This document shows, one piece after another, positions 1-8,523 of a DNA stretch of 64,000 nt (position 1 is the stretch's first letter; every line of letters starts with the position of its first letter). The position numbers were made by a program, and so were the translations under genes. The notes under the pieces are model-generated. The model made no database searches and had not been told where the DNA came from. It saw only the letters and a list, made by a program, of their open reading frames with translations. This DNA is from Salinibius halmophilus (GTDB taxonomy: Bacteria > Pseudomonadota > Gammaproteobacteria > Pseudomonadales > Natronospirillaceae), in the NCBI RefSeq assembly GCF_003577475.1, contig NZ_QPEP01000003.1:124001-188000 (forward strand). Reading direction: 5' to 3'.

Positions 1-1991
1 GGCTCCCAGTAGTCGTAAGTAATCTCGTTTAACTGGTCGATATCGAACTCTGGCGAGACAAACATGGTGCCATAACATTCAGGTCCTCGACTGACACTGA
101 GTACATAAGGCACTTGGTAGCGCTTAGGTAAATTAAACGCCTCTACTATCCCCTGTACACGTGTATTACCTCGCAAACGCAAACTGCCGTCAGCGGCCGT
201 ATCCGGCACACTGGCTAAACGAACTTCCTCAAAATCGCGTGTATCGTTAGCAAGACCCAATAAACTGGCCGCTGGCTGGCTTAGGAAAACACCTCGGGCA
301 GTCGCTTGCTCAACCCCAAGCACCTGGGTAAAAAACGAAAGCGTAGCTTGCCCAGAATACAAAGACACAATTGCTGATGAATCGCCAGACAGCTGCCAAT
401 TTTGCGTGCTGGTTTCCCAACCCACACATGCCGCTGCAACGTCATCGGGATAAGTCCGCAGCAGATTAGACAAACTTGCATTCCAACCAAAGCTGAAGCC
501 ATTGGCGTCATAGTCTTCATACTCACTATGCACAACAAGAAAGTCTGTTTTAGAGAGCAGATCATTAGGGGTTAACTGGGCGCGATAGGCCAGTGACAGC
601 AGCAACATAATTAGCATCACCACGCCAATTAGTGCTGAATACACTACATGCGTGAGCTGCAAAGCGAAAAACTTGTTAGCAATATTATGGCGAATGGTGT
701 TAAGGCCCTGATAAACAAGATGTGCCTGCTGTAGTTTTCGGTTTGCTAGCAATATAAACATCAGCAGCAGCCCAACAAATAGCAAAGCCAATGCAGCAAC
801 CAAAAGATTGACCTGATTGCCCTTTACAAAGCCAAGTAGCAAGGCATAAGTGTTGAGCGGCCAATAGATAAGACCAGCGACCACTAGGGTAAATAATAGA
901 AAGAGTGATGCTTCAATAAGCAATTGTTTGGTTAAGCGTTTCGGTGGTGCGCCCATGGCTACCTTAATGAGCATTTCACTTTGCCGTACTAGCGGCAAGC
1001 GCTGCGCGATGGCGAGTGAGAACAGCAATACAATGGCGCCCATGGCAAGCGTTACGATCGACAATAAGTTGAACGATTCCGACAGCATGGCATAGGTACT
1101 GGTTTGAGTCCTGGCGCCAGGCAATACCTTGATGTTCGATATATCTCGTTGCTGGGACACGCATGGCGCTGGCTGATTAAAGATTTGCTGGTTGACTGAC
1201 TGTTGTAGTGCGCTTGCCGAGTCATACTTGCTTGCAATCACTTGCATGCGAGCGGCCTTGTCCCAGCTGGTAGGCAGGTCATCTTCAGCAAGTGATGGTG
1301 GCTCAAGCTCAAAAACACCGTTTATGCCAACAAACTGCCAGCTAGCTAAGCCGATACTGGTGATGAATTTAACCTCTTGGCCGTCCATCCAAGGGTTGAA
1401 ATCGCTAGGTAGCACACCCGCGATTGGCGTAGCGAGTGTGCCTTTTACCTTTTGATCACCAAACTCATCTTCAACATAAAGCTCTAGGGCAGGATAACCC
1501 TGATGCTCAGAGATTAAATGCTGGTTCTCCTGAAACCATTCGTCAAACACATACACCCAGCGTTCTGGGAATAGCTGATTGGCATCAAAAAACGTCTCGA
1601 CTGGTTGCAAGCCGTAGAAGTCGACAAAACTTGGCTCGGTCATGGTAAAGGTATATGCCTCGTAGGCATCACTGCCAGAATCGTGCAGCAATTCCACGGC
1701 TCGATGGCTGCGCATACCCATGTACACTTGGCTTGCATCAATGCCATCAAGTTGGCGGACTTGATCGATCATGCATTGATCCAACTCGCCCATTGCATCA
1801 ATTTCATCCGAACCGAGCGTAAAATACTGCTTCGCCGCTGCACCAGAAGGCACTGCTGCCTGATAGGCCGAATAGCTATGCCAATACATTTGACTCAAGG
1901 CCAAAAAGGCTGCCATTAAAATCGACAAAAAGAACAATAAACCACGAATGGGCCGCAGAAACCGCCACGATAGCGAGAGTTCGGGAAGCAT
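1..1991 (-). CDS. FtsX-type ABC transporter permease (partial, C-terminus beyond window)
   Basis: An uninterrupted reading frame of 663 codons starts at ATG 1991 and leaves the window at base 1. The protein begins MLPELSLSWRF, the same start as the two permeases at 24912 and 27433, and follows them throughout. There is a membrane segment near residues 15-35, a large outer domain, a membrane block near 300-410, another membrane segment near 440-460, then a second outer domain that is cut off. The family moves peptides or lipophilic substrates, or drives periplasmic work, with a MacB-type ATPase. No ATPase or adaptor lies next to it inside the window, so it may share the 24120 ATPase or have its own partner to the left. 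It is clearly more diverged than the other two copies are from each other. Confidence 0.85.
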   Translation of the reverse strand, partial: MLPELSLSWRFLRPIRGLLFFLSILMAAFLALSQMYWHSYSAYQAAVPSGAAAKQYFTLGSDEIDAMGELDQCMIDQVRQLDGIDASQVYMGMRSHRAVELLHDSGSDAYEAYTFTMTEPSFVDFYGLQPVETFFDANQLFPERWVYVFDEWFQENQHLISEHQGYPALELYVEDEFGDQKVKGTLATPIAGVLPSDFNPWMDGQEVKFITSIGLASWQFVGINGVFELEPPSLAEDDLPTSWDKAARMQVIASKYDSASALQQSVNQQIFNQPAPCVSQQRDISNIKVLPGARTQTSTYAMLSESFNLLSIVTLAMGAIVLLFSLAIAQRLPLVRQSEMLIKVAMGAPPKRLTKQLLIEASLFLLFTLVVAGLIYWPLNTYALLLGFVKGNQVNLLVAALALLFVGLLLMFILLANRKLQQAHLVYQGLNTIRHNIANKFFALQLTHVVYSALIGVVMLIMLLLSLAYRAQLTPNDLLSKTDFLVVHSEYEDYDANGFSFGWNASLSNLLRTYPDDVAAACVGWETSTQNWQLSGDSSAIVSLYSGQATLSFFTQVLGVEQATARGVFLSQPAASLLGLANDTRDFEEVRLASVPDTAADGSLRLRGNTRVQGIVEAFNLPKRYQVPYVLSVSRGPECYGTMFVSPEFDIDQLNEITYDYWE

Positions 1992-2094
1992 ATCTATCCT
2001 TGCATACAGTTTTATTAGGCTGGGTGCCTTTATATCACCGGATATCAAAAAATGGCAGTATTTAGCAAAACATATACAAGGGGTGATGACTTAG

Positions 2095-2943
2095 TTATTC
2101 AGATTTCCAGCGCCAGGCAATAAAACGACTAACCTTTTGGCCAATGCCCATATCGACAATATCGTATTTGGCACCCAGTTTTTTTAACTGACGCTCAATT
2201 GGGCGTAACGATTTTTGCCGAGAGACTAGCGAAGTGAAGCAATCAACTTGGCGGAAATAGCGCTTACTTTCGTTGATCATGCCAATAATGAACTGAATTT
2301 CACCACCTTCACACCAGAGCTCGTGGTGCTTTCCACCAAAGTTAAGCCCCGCTTGTGTGCCTAGGTTACGCGTTTTGCGTGCATTGGCTTGTGCGGCCTC
2401 CTGCTCAGAGCGGAAGAATGGCGGGTTACAAAGGGTAAAATCATAGTGCTCCCCTTTGCGGATAATGCTTTCAAAGTATTTGCTAGCATCACTTTGCTGG
2501 CGAAGCTTGATCATGCCTGCATATTTTGGGTTGACGGATAATATCTTTTTCACATTAGCGAGCGAACGTTTTGATATATCGCTTGCGACCATATTGCAAT
2601 CAAATAAAGACACTGCCAATAAAGGGTATATTGCGCTAGCGCCCGTGCCAATATCTATACCTGACTTACCTTTAAGGCCAGCCAAATAATCGTCTACATA
2701 ATGTAAATAATCAGCCCGCCCCGGCACAGGTGGGCACAGGGCGCTTGCCGGTAATTGCCAGCCATTTACGCCATAAACACTAGCAAGCAGGGCTTGGTTT
2801 AACAGGCGCACGGCTTGTGGGTCCCCGAAGTCGATACTGGTTTTGCCCGTTGGGGTTTGACTCAGCTTCGCCTCTAACTCAGGTAGCGCTTGGCAAAGTT
2901 GCTTAAAGTCATAGCCATTACGATGTTGGTTGTTCGGGTGCAC
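2095..2943 (-). CDS. rlmF: 23S rRNA (adenine(1618)-N(6))-methyltransferase RlmF
   Basis: This 282-residue protein aligns along its length with E. coli RlmF (YbiN), which uses S-adenosylmethionine to methylate A1618 of 23S rRNA. Visible family signatures are HPNNQHRNGYD at the N-terminus, CPPVPGRADY near residue 70, the SAM-binding IDIGTGASAIYPLL segment, the N6-adenine methylase motif NPPFF near residue 173, and LWCEGGE. The start is GTG: an in-frame stop lies a few codons upstream and there is no in-frame ATG in between. It stands alone between the left-edge permease and the lamin-tail metalloprotease gene, all leftward, with short gaps. Confidence 0.95.
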   Translation of the reverse strand: MHPNNQHRNGYDFKQLCQALPELEAKLSQTPTGKTSIDFGDPQAVRLLNQALLASVYGVNGWQLPASALCPPVPGRADYLHYVDDYLAGLKGKSGIDIGTGASAIYPLLAVSLFDCNMVASDISKRSLANVKKILSVNPKYAGMIKLRQQSDASKYFESIIRKGEHYDFTLCNPPFFRSEQEAAQANARKTRNLGTQAGLNFGGKHHELWCEGGEIQFIIGMINESKRYFRQVDCFTSLVSRQKSLRPIERQLKKLGAKYDIVDMGIGQKVSRFIAWRWKSE

Positions 2944-3002
2944 AGCAGCCTGCTCATTGTTAAGTTACCGGCCACTATTATGCCTACATTTTTGGCTCAC
3001 CA

Positions 3003-5732
3003 CTAATCAAAGGGCTCCGCTAAACGCTTACGGAAATAATCATCGGGCAAAGGTTGCTCCCAAGCAATCGGCTGGCGGTCGTCTGCTACGTCGTCGACGG
3101 CCGATGGGGTGCCAATGAACAGATGGTTATTGCCTTGGAATGTTTGACTAAACACCAAGTTAATCGCACTCCAATCGTCGTGGTCAGAGTATGTGCCTGT
3201 ACCGATACTAACCGATGGTTCTTGATCATTACCGTTACAGTTAAAATCGACTGGGCCCGAGCCAGTGCGTCGAAGACCCAAACGCTCGTCAACACTGGCT
3301 AAGTTAATATCCACACTCGAGCCATCTGAAAAGTCGATGACATAGGTATCACTAAAAAGTGAGTTCGTCATGTTAGCCATCCCAACATCACAGTTGCCGT
3401 TGCCAGCAAAGTTCCGATTGTAATACCTATCGCCCTCATTATTGCCAATCGTTGGCAAGCCTAGGCTGTACAGGTAGTTCATAACACTCACATAGTTGGG
3501 AATGTAATTCAGGTCGGAGTTACCGCCGTGGCGCAACCCTAGGTTATGCCCAAGCTCGTGCATAAAGGTCATCGCTTGGTAGTTAACCGCTTGATTGGTT
3601 TGCACTGTGCTCGCCAAACTAAACCCATTCTCGCCTAACGTAACAATCATATCGTTACCCGATAACTCAGCTAACCCAGACGAGCCATTGTCTGCATTCT
3701 GACGATTGGCAAAAATTGCATAGTGGAAAACAGGCAGGCGCTCGATATCAAAATACGCCGCTTTATATTCATACACAGATGCCTCGTTAGCACCCGGATT
3801 GAAATTGATATATTGGGAAAACGGCACCTGCTGACCGCCCCCTAGGTCGTAATCGCTTGGATCGGTGCCTGGGGCTTGGTCGAATAAATCCCCCACATCC
3901 AGATGCAATGCATAACCACGTCTCGCAAAGGCCGCAACGGCGTTATCGAGTGCTTGGCGCAATGGCGTGATACCAAGATCTGCAGTTTGTTGGCCAGCAT
4001 TGGTGGCATCCATATAGTCGATCTCGATAAAGATGTCTGGCTGCCCAGTGCGCGCTCCCCAATCGTACAACGGTAAGCCAGCAAAGGTAGTATTGGGCTG
4101 CTCGGCACAGTCAGGTATACCGTCGTTGTCGGTATCACTGCTGCAGGCCACATCGTTCGGGCCACCAGGGGTCGACCAATTTACCAATGTCCAGTCGCCA
4201 CTTGAGTTGGTATCAACATTACCGCGCACCAGGCTTCGGGCAAAGGATTCGCTGCTGTATGTGAACGCAGCAACGGCAGCACCGCTCCAAGCCGCAGTTG
4301 TAGTGGGCGTAAAACTGTTGCCAAACGTTAGGAAGTCGATGGTTGAGCCGCTTTTTACCAACTCAACATAAGCGTTTGTATTCCAGAACGGCACTAGGTT
4401 GCCATCTTCAATAAAGAAGTAGTTATCGCCGTTAATACTCGTGAAAGCATTTGGCGCTCGCAGTACCACATAACCACCAGCGGGGATGCTATAACTTGGC
4501 AGCGAAAAACTATAGTAAGTAGTTATCGCACCAGTACCCGTATTATATGCCGGTGCGCGTAATTGATAGTTTGATAGTTGCTGAGTTGCACTAGTGCCGT
4601 TGTAAATCTCTACCCAGCGCGCCGTGTTTGAGTAGAAGGATTCGCTGACTTCGGTGATGAGCAGATCGCTAGCGGCGGTATAAAAGCTTTGCACCACCTC
4701 AGCGGCGAGCGAGATACCTGTTTGGTTACGCCAACCAGATACCTTAATTTGATACTCAGTGCTGGCTTCTAGTGCTTGTGCAAACGAAACTTGCCACACT
4801 TTATTGAGCTGATCGGTACTGGTAACCGACAATCCCACGCAGTTAACAAAACCATCGGACGACAGCTGAATATCTCCAGAGCAAACACCATTGTTGGCTT
4901 GTACAGTAGGAGCTTCCATTGGGTCATCACTAGTGATGGTCGCCGTTGTGCTCAACGAGACATTCTGTGCATCGGCTAGCGGACTAATGCTTAACGCTGG
5001 TGCGGTTGTGTCGGAAAAACTTAAGCTAATCACCGCCACATCGCTGCCTACGGTTAGGGTAAATTGGTCGCCATTAAATGCACTCGCACTCGTTGGTAGA
5101 TAGCGCATTTGGTTGTTGGCCAACAAGGCAACAGACCCATATTGCGGTTCAGGGTTTATCGTAACTGAGCTCAATATCTCTTGGGCATCCAAAGTAAACA
5201 AGTGCTCACTTTCTAGCTCACCTAGGGCAAAGCTCTGATCTTCAATAACAGGTGTTGGTGTCGCTGTTGGTGTCGCTGTTGGTGTCGCTGTTGGCGTCGC
5301 AGTTGGCGTCGCAGTTGGCGTCGCCGTTGGAGTCGCCGTTGGCGTCGCTGTTGGAGTCGCTATTGGTGTCGCTGTTGGTGTTGGCGTTGGTGTCGCTATT
5401 GGTGTCGCTATTGGTGTCGCTGTTGGTGTTGGCGTCACTGTTGGCGTCACTGTTGGTTCTTCTGTAATCACAGCCGTTGGGGTTGCAGATATAACAGGCA
5501 AGGTAAATAAAGTTGGGCTAACAGTTGGCATGAATGTGGGCGTGCTTGACGGTGCGGGTGTAACCGCTACTGTGGCAGTTGCAGTGGGAGTCGGCTCGGC
5601 ATCGTCTGAGACATCAATGTCCACATCTATATCGGCCTGGCAAGCAGATAGCGTGGCGAACGATAACAGAATAAACGATAGAGTAACCCACCGAGGCAAC
5701 GAACGTGCTCGGAAAACTTTTTGCAAACCCAT
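3003..5732 (-). CDS. Lamin-tail-domain zinc metalloprotease, predicted outer-membrane lipoprotein
   Basis: This 909-residue protein starts at ATG 5732, with GGAG eight bases upstream; an in-frame GTG lies three codons earlier. A lipoprotein signal ends at LSAC, making Cys31 the lipidated residue. A long Thr-Pro linker fills roughly residues 40-160. An Ig-like Big_5-type domain follows, then a lamin-tail domain near 355-490, and a calcium-binding TSP3-like [10 protein letters not shown] segment near 529. The peptidase region carries [11 protein letters not shown] (His725, Glu726, His729, His735), a metzincin-type zinc site, followed by a plausible Met-turn VSVMNYLY. The enzyme is inferred to be an anchored extracellular protease; the substrate is unknown. 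A shorter, damaged paralogue lies at 8448-10272. Confidence 0.85.
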   Translation of the reverse strand: MGLQKVFRARSLPRWVTLSFILLSFATLSACQADIDVDIDVSDDAEPTPTATATVAVTPAPSSTPTFMPTVSPTLFTLPVISATPTAVITEEPTVTPTVTPTPTATPIATPIATPTPTPTATPIATPTATPTATPTATPTATPTATPTATPTATPTATPTPVIEDQSFALGELESEHLFTLDAQEILSSVTINPEPQYGSVALLANNQMRYLPTSASAFNGDQFTLTVGSDVAVISLSFSDTTAPALSISPLADAQNVSLSTTATITSDDPMEAPTVQANNGVCSGDIQLSSDGFVNCVGLSVTSTDQLNKVWQVSFAQALEASTEYQIKVSGWRNQTGISLAAEVVQSFYTAASDLLITEVSESFYSNTARWVEIYNGTSATQQLSNYQLRAPAYNTGTGAITTYYSFSLPSYSIPAGGYVVLRAPNAFTSINGDNYFFIEDGNLVPFWNTNAYVELVKSGSTIDFLTFGNSFTPTTTAAWSGAAVAAFTYSSESFARSLVRGNVDTNSSGDWTLVNWSTPGGPNDVACSSDTDNDGIPDCAEQPNTTFAGLPLYDWGARTGQPDIFIEIDYMDATNAGQQTADLGITPLRQALDNAVAAFARRGYALHLDVGDLFDQAPGTDPSDYDLGGGQQVPFSQYINFNPGANEASVYEYKAAYFDIERLPVFHYAIFANRQNADNGSSGLAELSGNDMIVTLGENGFSLASTVQTNQAVNYQAMTFMHELGHNLGLRHGGNSDLNYIPNYVSVMNYLYSLGLPTIGNNEGDRYYNRNFAGNGNCDVGMANMTNSLFSDTYVIDFSDGSSVDINLASVDERLGLRRTGSGPVDFNCNGNDQEPSVSIGTGTYSDHDDWSAINLVFSQTFQGNNHLFIGTPSAVDDVADDRQPIAWEQPLPDDYFRKRLAEPFD
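5250..5465. repeat. 12-bp coding repeat for Thr-Pro linker
   Basis: Near-perfect tandem copies of a GGTGTCGCTGTT-type 12-mer encode repeated Ala-Thr-Pro-Thr on the minus strand inside the metalloprotease gene. The copies differ only at third positions and a few second positions. The array is a likely site of slippage, and linker length may vary between strains. Confidence 0.9.
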
Positions 5733-5910
5733 GCCAACCACTCCAACACAGCCAAGCCGCTATGAAACCATTACGGAAACATTGGCATAAGGGGTAGTTT
5801 TTAGCGAAGTGAGTTAACAGATCAAAACAAGGTGACGATTCGAGCACTAAAAATACTATAAGCCGTCAACAAAACAACACCTAGCAAGTCATTCTATTGA
5901 CAATCACTCA

Positions 5911-5950
5911 AAATTAAAAAAGCCCATGCAAGTAAACATAGGCTTTTGGT
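5911..5950 (-). terminator. Rho-independent terminator of the sulfur-uptake operon
   Basis: Arms 5918-5928 and 5937-5947 pair through AAAAGCC/GGCTTTT and ATG/CAT with one mismatch. On the minus strand the hairpin is followed by a T-rich stretch. It sits just past the stop of the 58-aa gene, the last gene of the leftward operon. Confidence 0.75.
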
Positions 5951-5977
5951 TTATTGATAGGGTTTTTAGAGGCTCTC

Positions 5978-6154
5978 TTAAGGCGCACCACAACCCGAGC
6001 CAGACACCTCATCCAGTTTCAGCAGCACTGTATCGCCGCCTTGGCCCATGTTGTACTTAAACGTTTCGCTGCTTACATGATCCGCCATGATCACACCAAA
6101 CAACAACATCATGGCCAGCACCAGGTTGCGCTTATTATAAATAACGTCGGTCAT
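5978..6154 (-). CDS. 58-aa single-span membrane protein with Cys-containing tail
   Basis: This small gene starts at ATG 6154, ten bases after the transporter stop codon, behind a strong GGGGGAG ribosome site, so it is very probably translated. The protein has a charged start (MTDVIYNKRN), one hydrophobic span of about 15 residues (VLAMMLLFGVIM), a polar stretch and a tail ending SGSGCGAP. I do not recognise the family. Its place as last gene of a rhodanese-transporter operon suggests a role in sulfur uptake, perhaps with the tail cysteine carrying sulfur or stabilising the transporter; that is inference only. Confidence 0.65.
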   Translation of the reverse strand: MTDVIYNKRNLVLAMMLLFGVIMADHVSSETFKYNMGQGGDTVLLKLDEVSGSGCGAP

Positions 6155-6164
6155 CACTCCCCCT

Positions 6165-7367
6165 TTAGTTCGGCAGGCCAAACATTGGTCGAACTTTAAT
6201 CCCCAAATAAGAGCCAGCAAAAGCAAAAGCGAACCATACCCAGGCGTGTAAACTTGCACTCGCTACACCAGAGAACAAGGCGCCAATATTGCAGCCAAAC
6301 CCTACTCGACCACCATAGCCCATCAACAGGCCACCAATAATAGCCGCCGCCACGCTTTTCCAAGCTAGGTTAGGTGGGCAGGCCTTTTTGAAGCGGTTCG
6401 CTAAGCCCGTTGCTAACATAGCACCAAGCAAAACACCTATCGCCATCACCGAGTTAACGTTGACTAGCACGCTGTCGCTTAGCGCCATTGAGGCAAAGTT
6501 TGTTGACCAATAAGCATTGGCAGCCACGTCAATGCCAACGGCTTGTGCTACTTTCGCACCCCACAAAGCGTAGGCAAAGGTAATGCCCCAAGGTGAACCA
6601 CTGATAATCACAGTTAACATGTTGCCAACTGCCAGAACCAGTGCCGCCCATAGCAGTGGCCAAGGGCCTGAAATAATGCGGCGAATGCCAGTAACATCCG
6701 ACTTAGCCGTTAAACCCCAACCAGTGCTGCCGGTCATCTTTTTCTCGCGGCGGCCAAAGAACCACCACAAGAAGGCAATGACTGCTAGCTGCACAATTAT
6801 TGCCAACCACGGGCCAAGACTTTGGTGCAGAATCACAGCTGGCGCAGCAGGAAGGTTCATCCACCACATATGATGCATAGAGCCAATAAAAGCGCCCAAA
6901 ATGAAAAACATTAGGGTGATGACCATGCGTGTATTGCCAGAGCCCGCGGTAAACAGAGTTCCCGAACCACAGGCGCCGCCAAGTTGCATACCAAAACCAA
7001 AGATAAACGAGCCCACTACCAGCGAAACACCCAATGGTGCACTAGTACCACTTGCACCTACGTCGATTACACCACTAACCAGAGGCACAATTAACACGGT
7101 TGCCACAGCAAGCATTAACAGCTGTGCGCGCATACCTGTGGCTTTACCTGTTAGCACAAAGTTGCGCCAAGCGCCGGTGAACCCAAGCGAGCCATGAAAT
7201 AGGGCAATGCCCATTACTGTGCCAATAACGAACAACGCTAATAAAAACGGCGCAGTTTCAATATAGATTAACCAGCCCAACACTAGCAGCATTAGCGCTG
7301 CAGTAGTGGTAACAAACCGGTCGATAGGCCAAGCAAGCTTGGCCGTAGAGTGAGTTGTTGCTGTCAT
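6165..7367 (-). CDS. YeeE/YedE-family sulfur (thiosulfate) transporter
   Basis: This 400-residue polytopic membrane protein has about ten hydrophobic spans and belongs to the YeeE/YedE (TsuA-like) family. Two glycine-rich repeats each contain a cysteine: FGMQLGGACGSGTLF with Cys133 and GRVGFGCNIGALFSG with Cys359. In characterised thiosulfate importers of this family, conserved cysteines along the pore relay the sulfur substrate. The gene starts two bases after the stop of the exported rhodanese and is followed ten bases later by the 58-aa protein, so the three form one operon. Substrate is inferred as thiosulfate or a related sulfur species. Confidence 0.88.
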   Translation of the reverse strand: MTATTHSTAKLAWPIDRFVTTTAALMLLVLGWLIYIETAPFLLALFVIGTVMGIALFHGSLGFTGAWRNFVLTGKATGMRAQLLMLAVATVLIVPLVSGVIDVGASGTSAPLGVSLVVGSFIFGFGMQLGGACGSGTLFTAGSGNTRMVITLMFFILGAFIGSMHHMWWMNLPAAPAVILHQSLGPWLAIIVQLAVIAFLWWFFGRREKKMTGSTGWGLTAKSDVTGIRRIISGPWPLLWAALVLAVGNMLTVIISGSPWGITFAYALWGAKVAQAVGIDVAANAYWSTNFASMALSDSVLVNVNSVMAIGVLLGAMLATGLANRFKKACPPNLAWKSVAAAIIGGLLMGYGGRVGFGCNIGALFSGVASASLHAWVWFAFAFAGSYLGIKVRPMFGLPN

Positions 7368-7369
7368 AA

Positions 7370-8284
7370 TTAGCCACCAAATATGCCAAAGATTTTACCA
7401 AGGCCTTTTTTCGCCGTTTGCACTGGGCGATCTTCGTCAGCCGTCCACTCTGTCATTGAGCCATCAAACAAAGCGGTATTCGGCAGTTCTAATAGCTCAG
7501 ACAAGACAAACCAGTTGGTTGAACCTAGGTGACCTGTATTACAAAACGTAGCTGATTGGCTAGCACTCATATCCACACCAGCGCTGCTAGCAACTTCTTT
7601 TAGCTTGGCCACATCAGCAAAATAAACGACATCACCAGAGGTAAACGCACTTGCATGCAGCAAATTTACCGAGCCCGGCACCGTGCCTGCTACACGCGCT
7701 GCAGTGAACTTTTCTTCGCCATCAAAATACGATTTTGGTCGCGCATCTACCGTTTGCCATTGGTCGAGGTCGCTTGCCAGTGTGGCGGCATCAACCAGGA
7801 ACGCATCATTAAAGTTTGCTGTGAAATCACCTTTTTCTGCCTCGACTAGATCGTTCGCTACTTCTAAATTTGCTGCCGACCAACCCGCAAAACCACCATC
7901 TAACAAGCTGACTTCTTCATGCCCTAATGTTTTAAGCGTCCAATAAACCCGAGCAGCCGGTGCATAGTCGCCAGCGGATTTTCCATCAGTAACAATCACC
8001 ACATGCTCATCGGCATCCACACCAAGTTGTGCGATTTTTTGCTCCATTACAGCAACGTGTGGCAACTGGCCTGGTACATCGTTCATCGTTGCGCGCCAGC
8101 CTTCTGCATAAGGTGTACTGACAGCACCTGGTACATGACCATTGAGGTAGGCATCAATCGTTCGAATATCCAGCACTACGGCATCCGGGTTGTCAGCCAA
8201 CCATTCGGCAGAAACTAGGGGCTCGGCGGCAAAAGTTGTGGCAACCGTTCCAAATACTGCTAAACCTACAAGTGTCTTCTTCAT
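7370..8284 (-). CDS. Exported rhodanese-type sulfurtransferase (two domains)
   Basis: The start at ATG 8284 is preceded by GAGGT and begins a clear signal peptide, MKKTLVGLAVFGTVATTFA. The 304-residue product therefore works in the periplasm. Two rhodanese modules follow: an inactive-looking N-terminal one with VLDIRTIDAYLNGHVPGA, and a C-terminal one whose active loop CNTGHLGS holds Cys248. Family members move sulfane sulfur from thiosulfate or mercaptopyruvate to thiol acceptors. Coupling to the adjacent YeeE transporter suggests processing of external sulfur compounds before or during uptake. It is distinct from the cytoplasmic sseA at 14469. Confidence 0.88.
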   Translation of the reverse strand: MKKTLVGLAVFGTVATTFAAEPLVSAEWLADNPDAVVLDIRTIDAYLNGHVPGAVSTPYAEGWRATMNDVPGQLPHVAVMEQKIAQLGVDADEHVVIVTDGKSAGDYAPAARVYWTLKTLGHEEVSLLDGGFAGWSAANLEVANDLVEAEKGDFTANFNDAFLVDAATLASDLDQWQTVDARPKSYFDGEEKFTAARVAGTVPGSVNLLHASAFTSGDVVYFADVAKLKEVASSAGVDMSASQSATFCNTGHLGSTNWFVLSELLELPNTALFDGSMTEWTADEDRPVQTAKKGLGKIFGIFGG

Positions 8285-8336
8285 TTCTCGCACCTCAATC
8301 ATTGATGTTGCTGCCATAATTGGCTAACTCATTTGA

Positions 8337-8377
8337 ATATAACGTTAGAACTTTTTTATATACCTAACTTAGATCAA
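8337..8377. promoter_or_regulatory. Promoter/operator region of the sulfur operon with palindromes
   Basis: TAACGTTA at 8340-8347 is a perfect 8-bp palindrome, and GTTAG/CTAAC recurs as an inverted repeat across the AT-rich stretch that follows. It lies about 55-90 bases upstream of the rhodanese start, where a regulator or promoter is expected. The regulator is not identifiable from the window. Confidence 0.35.
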
Positions 8378-8378
8378 C

Positions 8379-8420
8379 AAAAAAGCCGACCTTGACATTT
8401 CGATGCAAGATCGGCTTAAA
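8379..8420 (-). terminator. Rho-independent terminator
   Basis: Arms 8383-8393 and 8407-8417 form AAGCCGA/TCGGCTT plus CTT/AAG around one mismatch. On the minus strand a run of T follows. It would end transcription of the damaged metalloprotease paralogue. Confidence 0.75.
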
Positions 8421-8447
8421 GATTGATGCGAATCAATGGGTGCTGTT

Positions 8448-8523
8448 TTATTCGCTTGGCAAGGGGATAAACGACTGGAAATCGGGCTCAACAATATAGG
8501 GTTGCTTATCATCCCCTATTTGA
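8448..8523 (-). pseudogene. Out-of-frame remnant of the metalloprotease C-terminus
   Basis: Just past the premature stop, one frame over, an open stretch encodes TDQIGDDKQPYIVEP and more before TAA at 8448. It matches the very end of the intact paralogue ([15 protein letters not shown]). This shows that about 140 residues between the zinc site and the C-terminus were deleted and that the reading frame was lost. Confidence 0.75.

Noticed and set aside
1-1991. Possible frameshift in the left-edge permease
   Set aside because: Rechecking the start at 1991 shows one continuous frame to the edge.
5252-5467. A Leu/Val/Ser-rich reading frame opposite the Thr-Pro linker
   Set aside because: It is the antisense shadow of a 12-bp coding repeat and has no ribosome site or homology.
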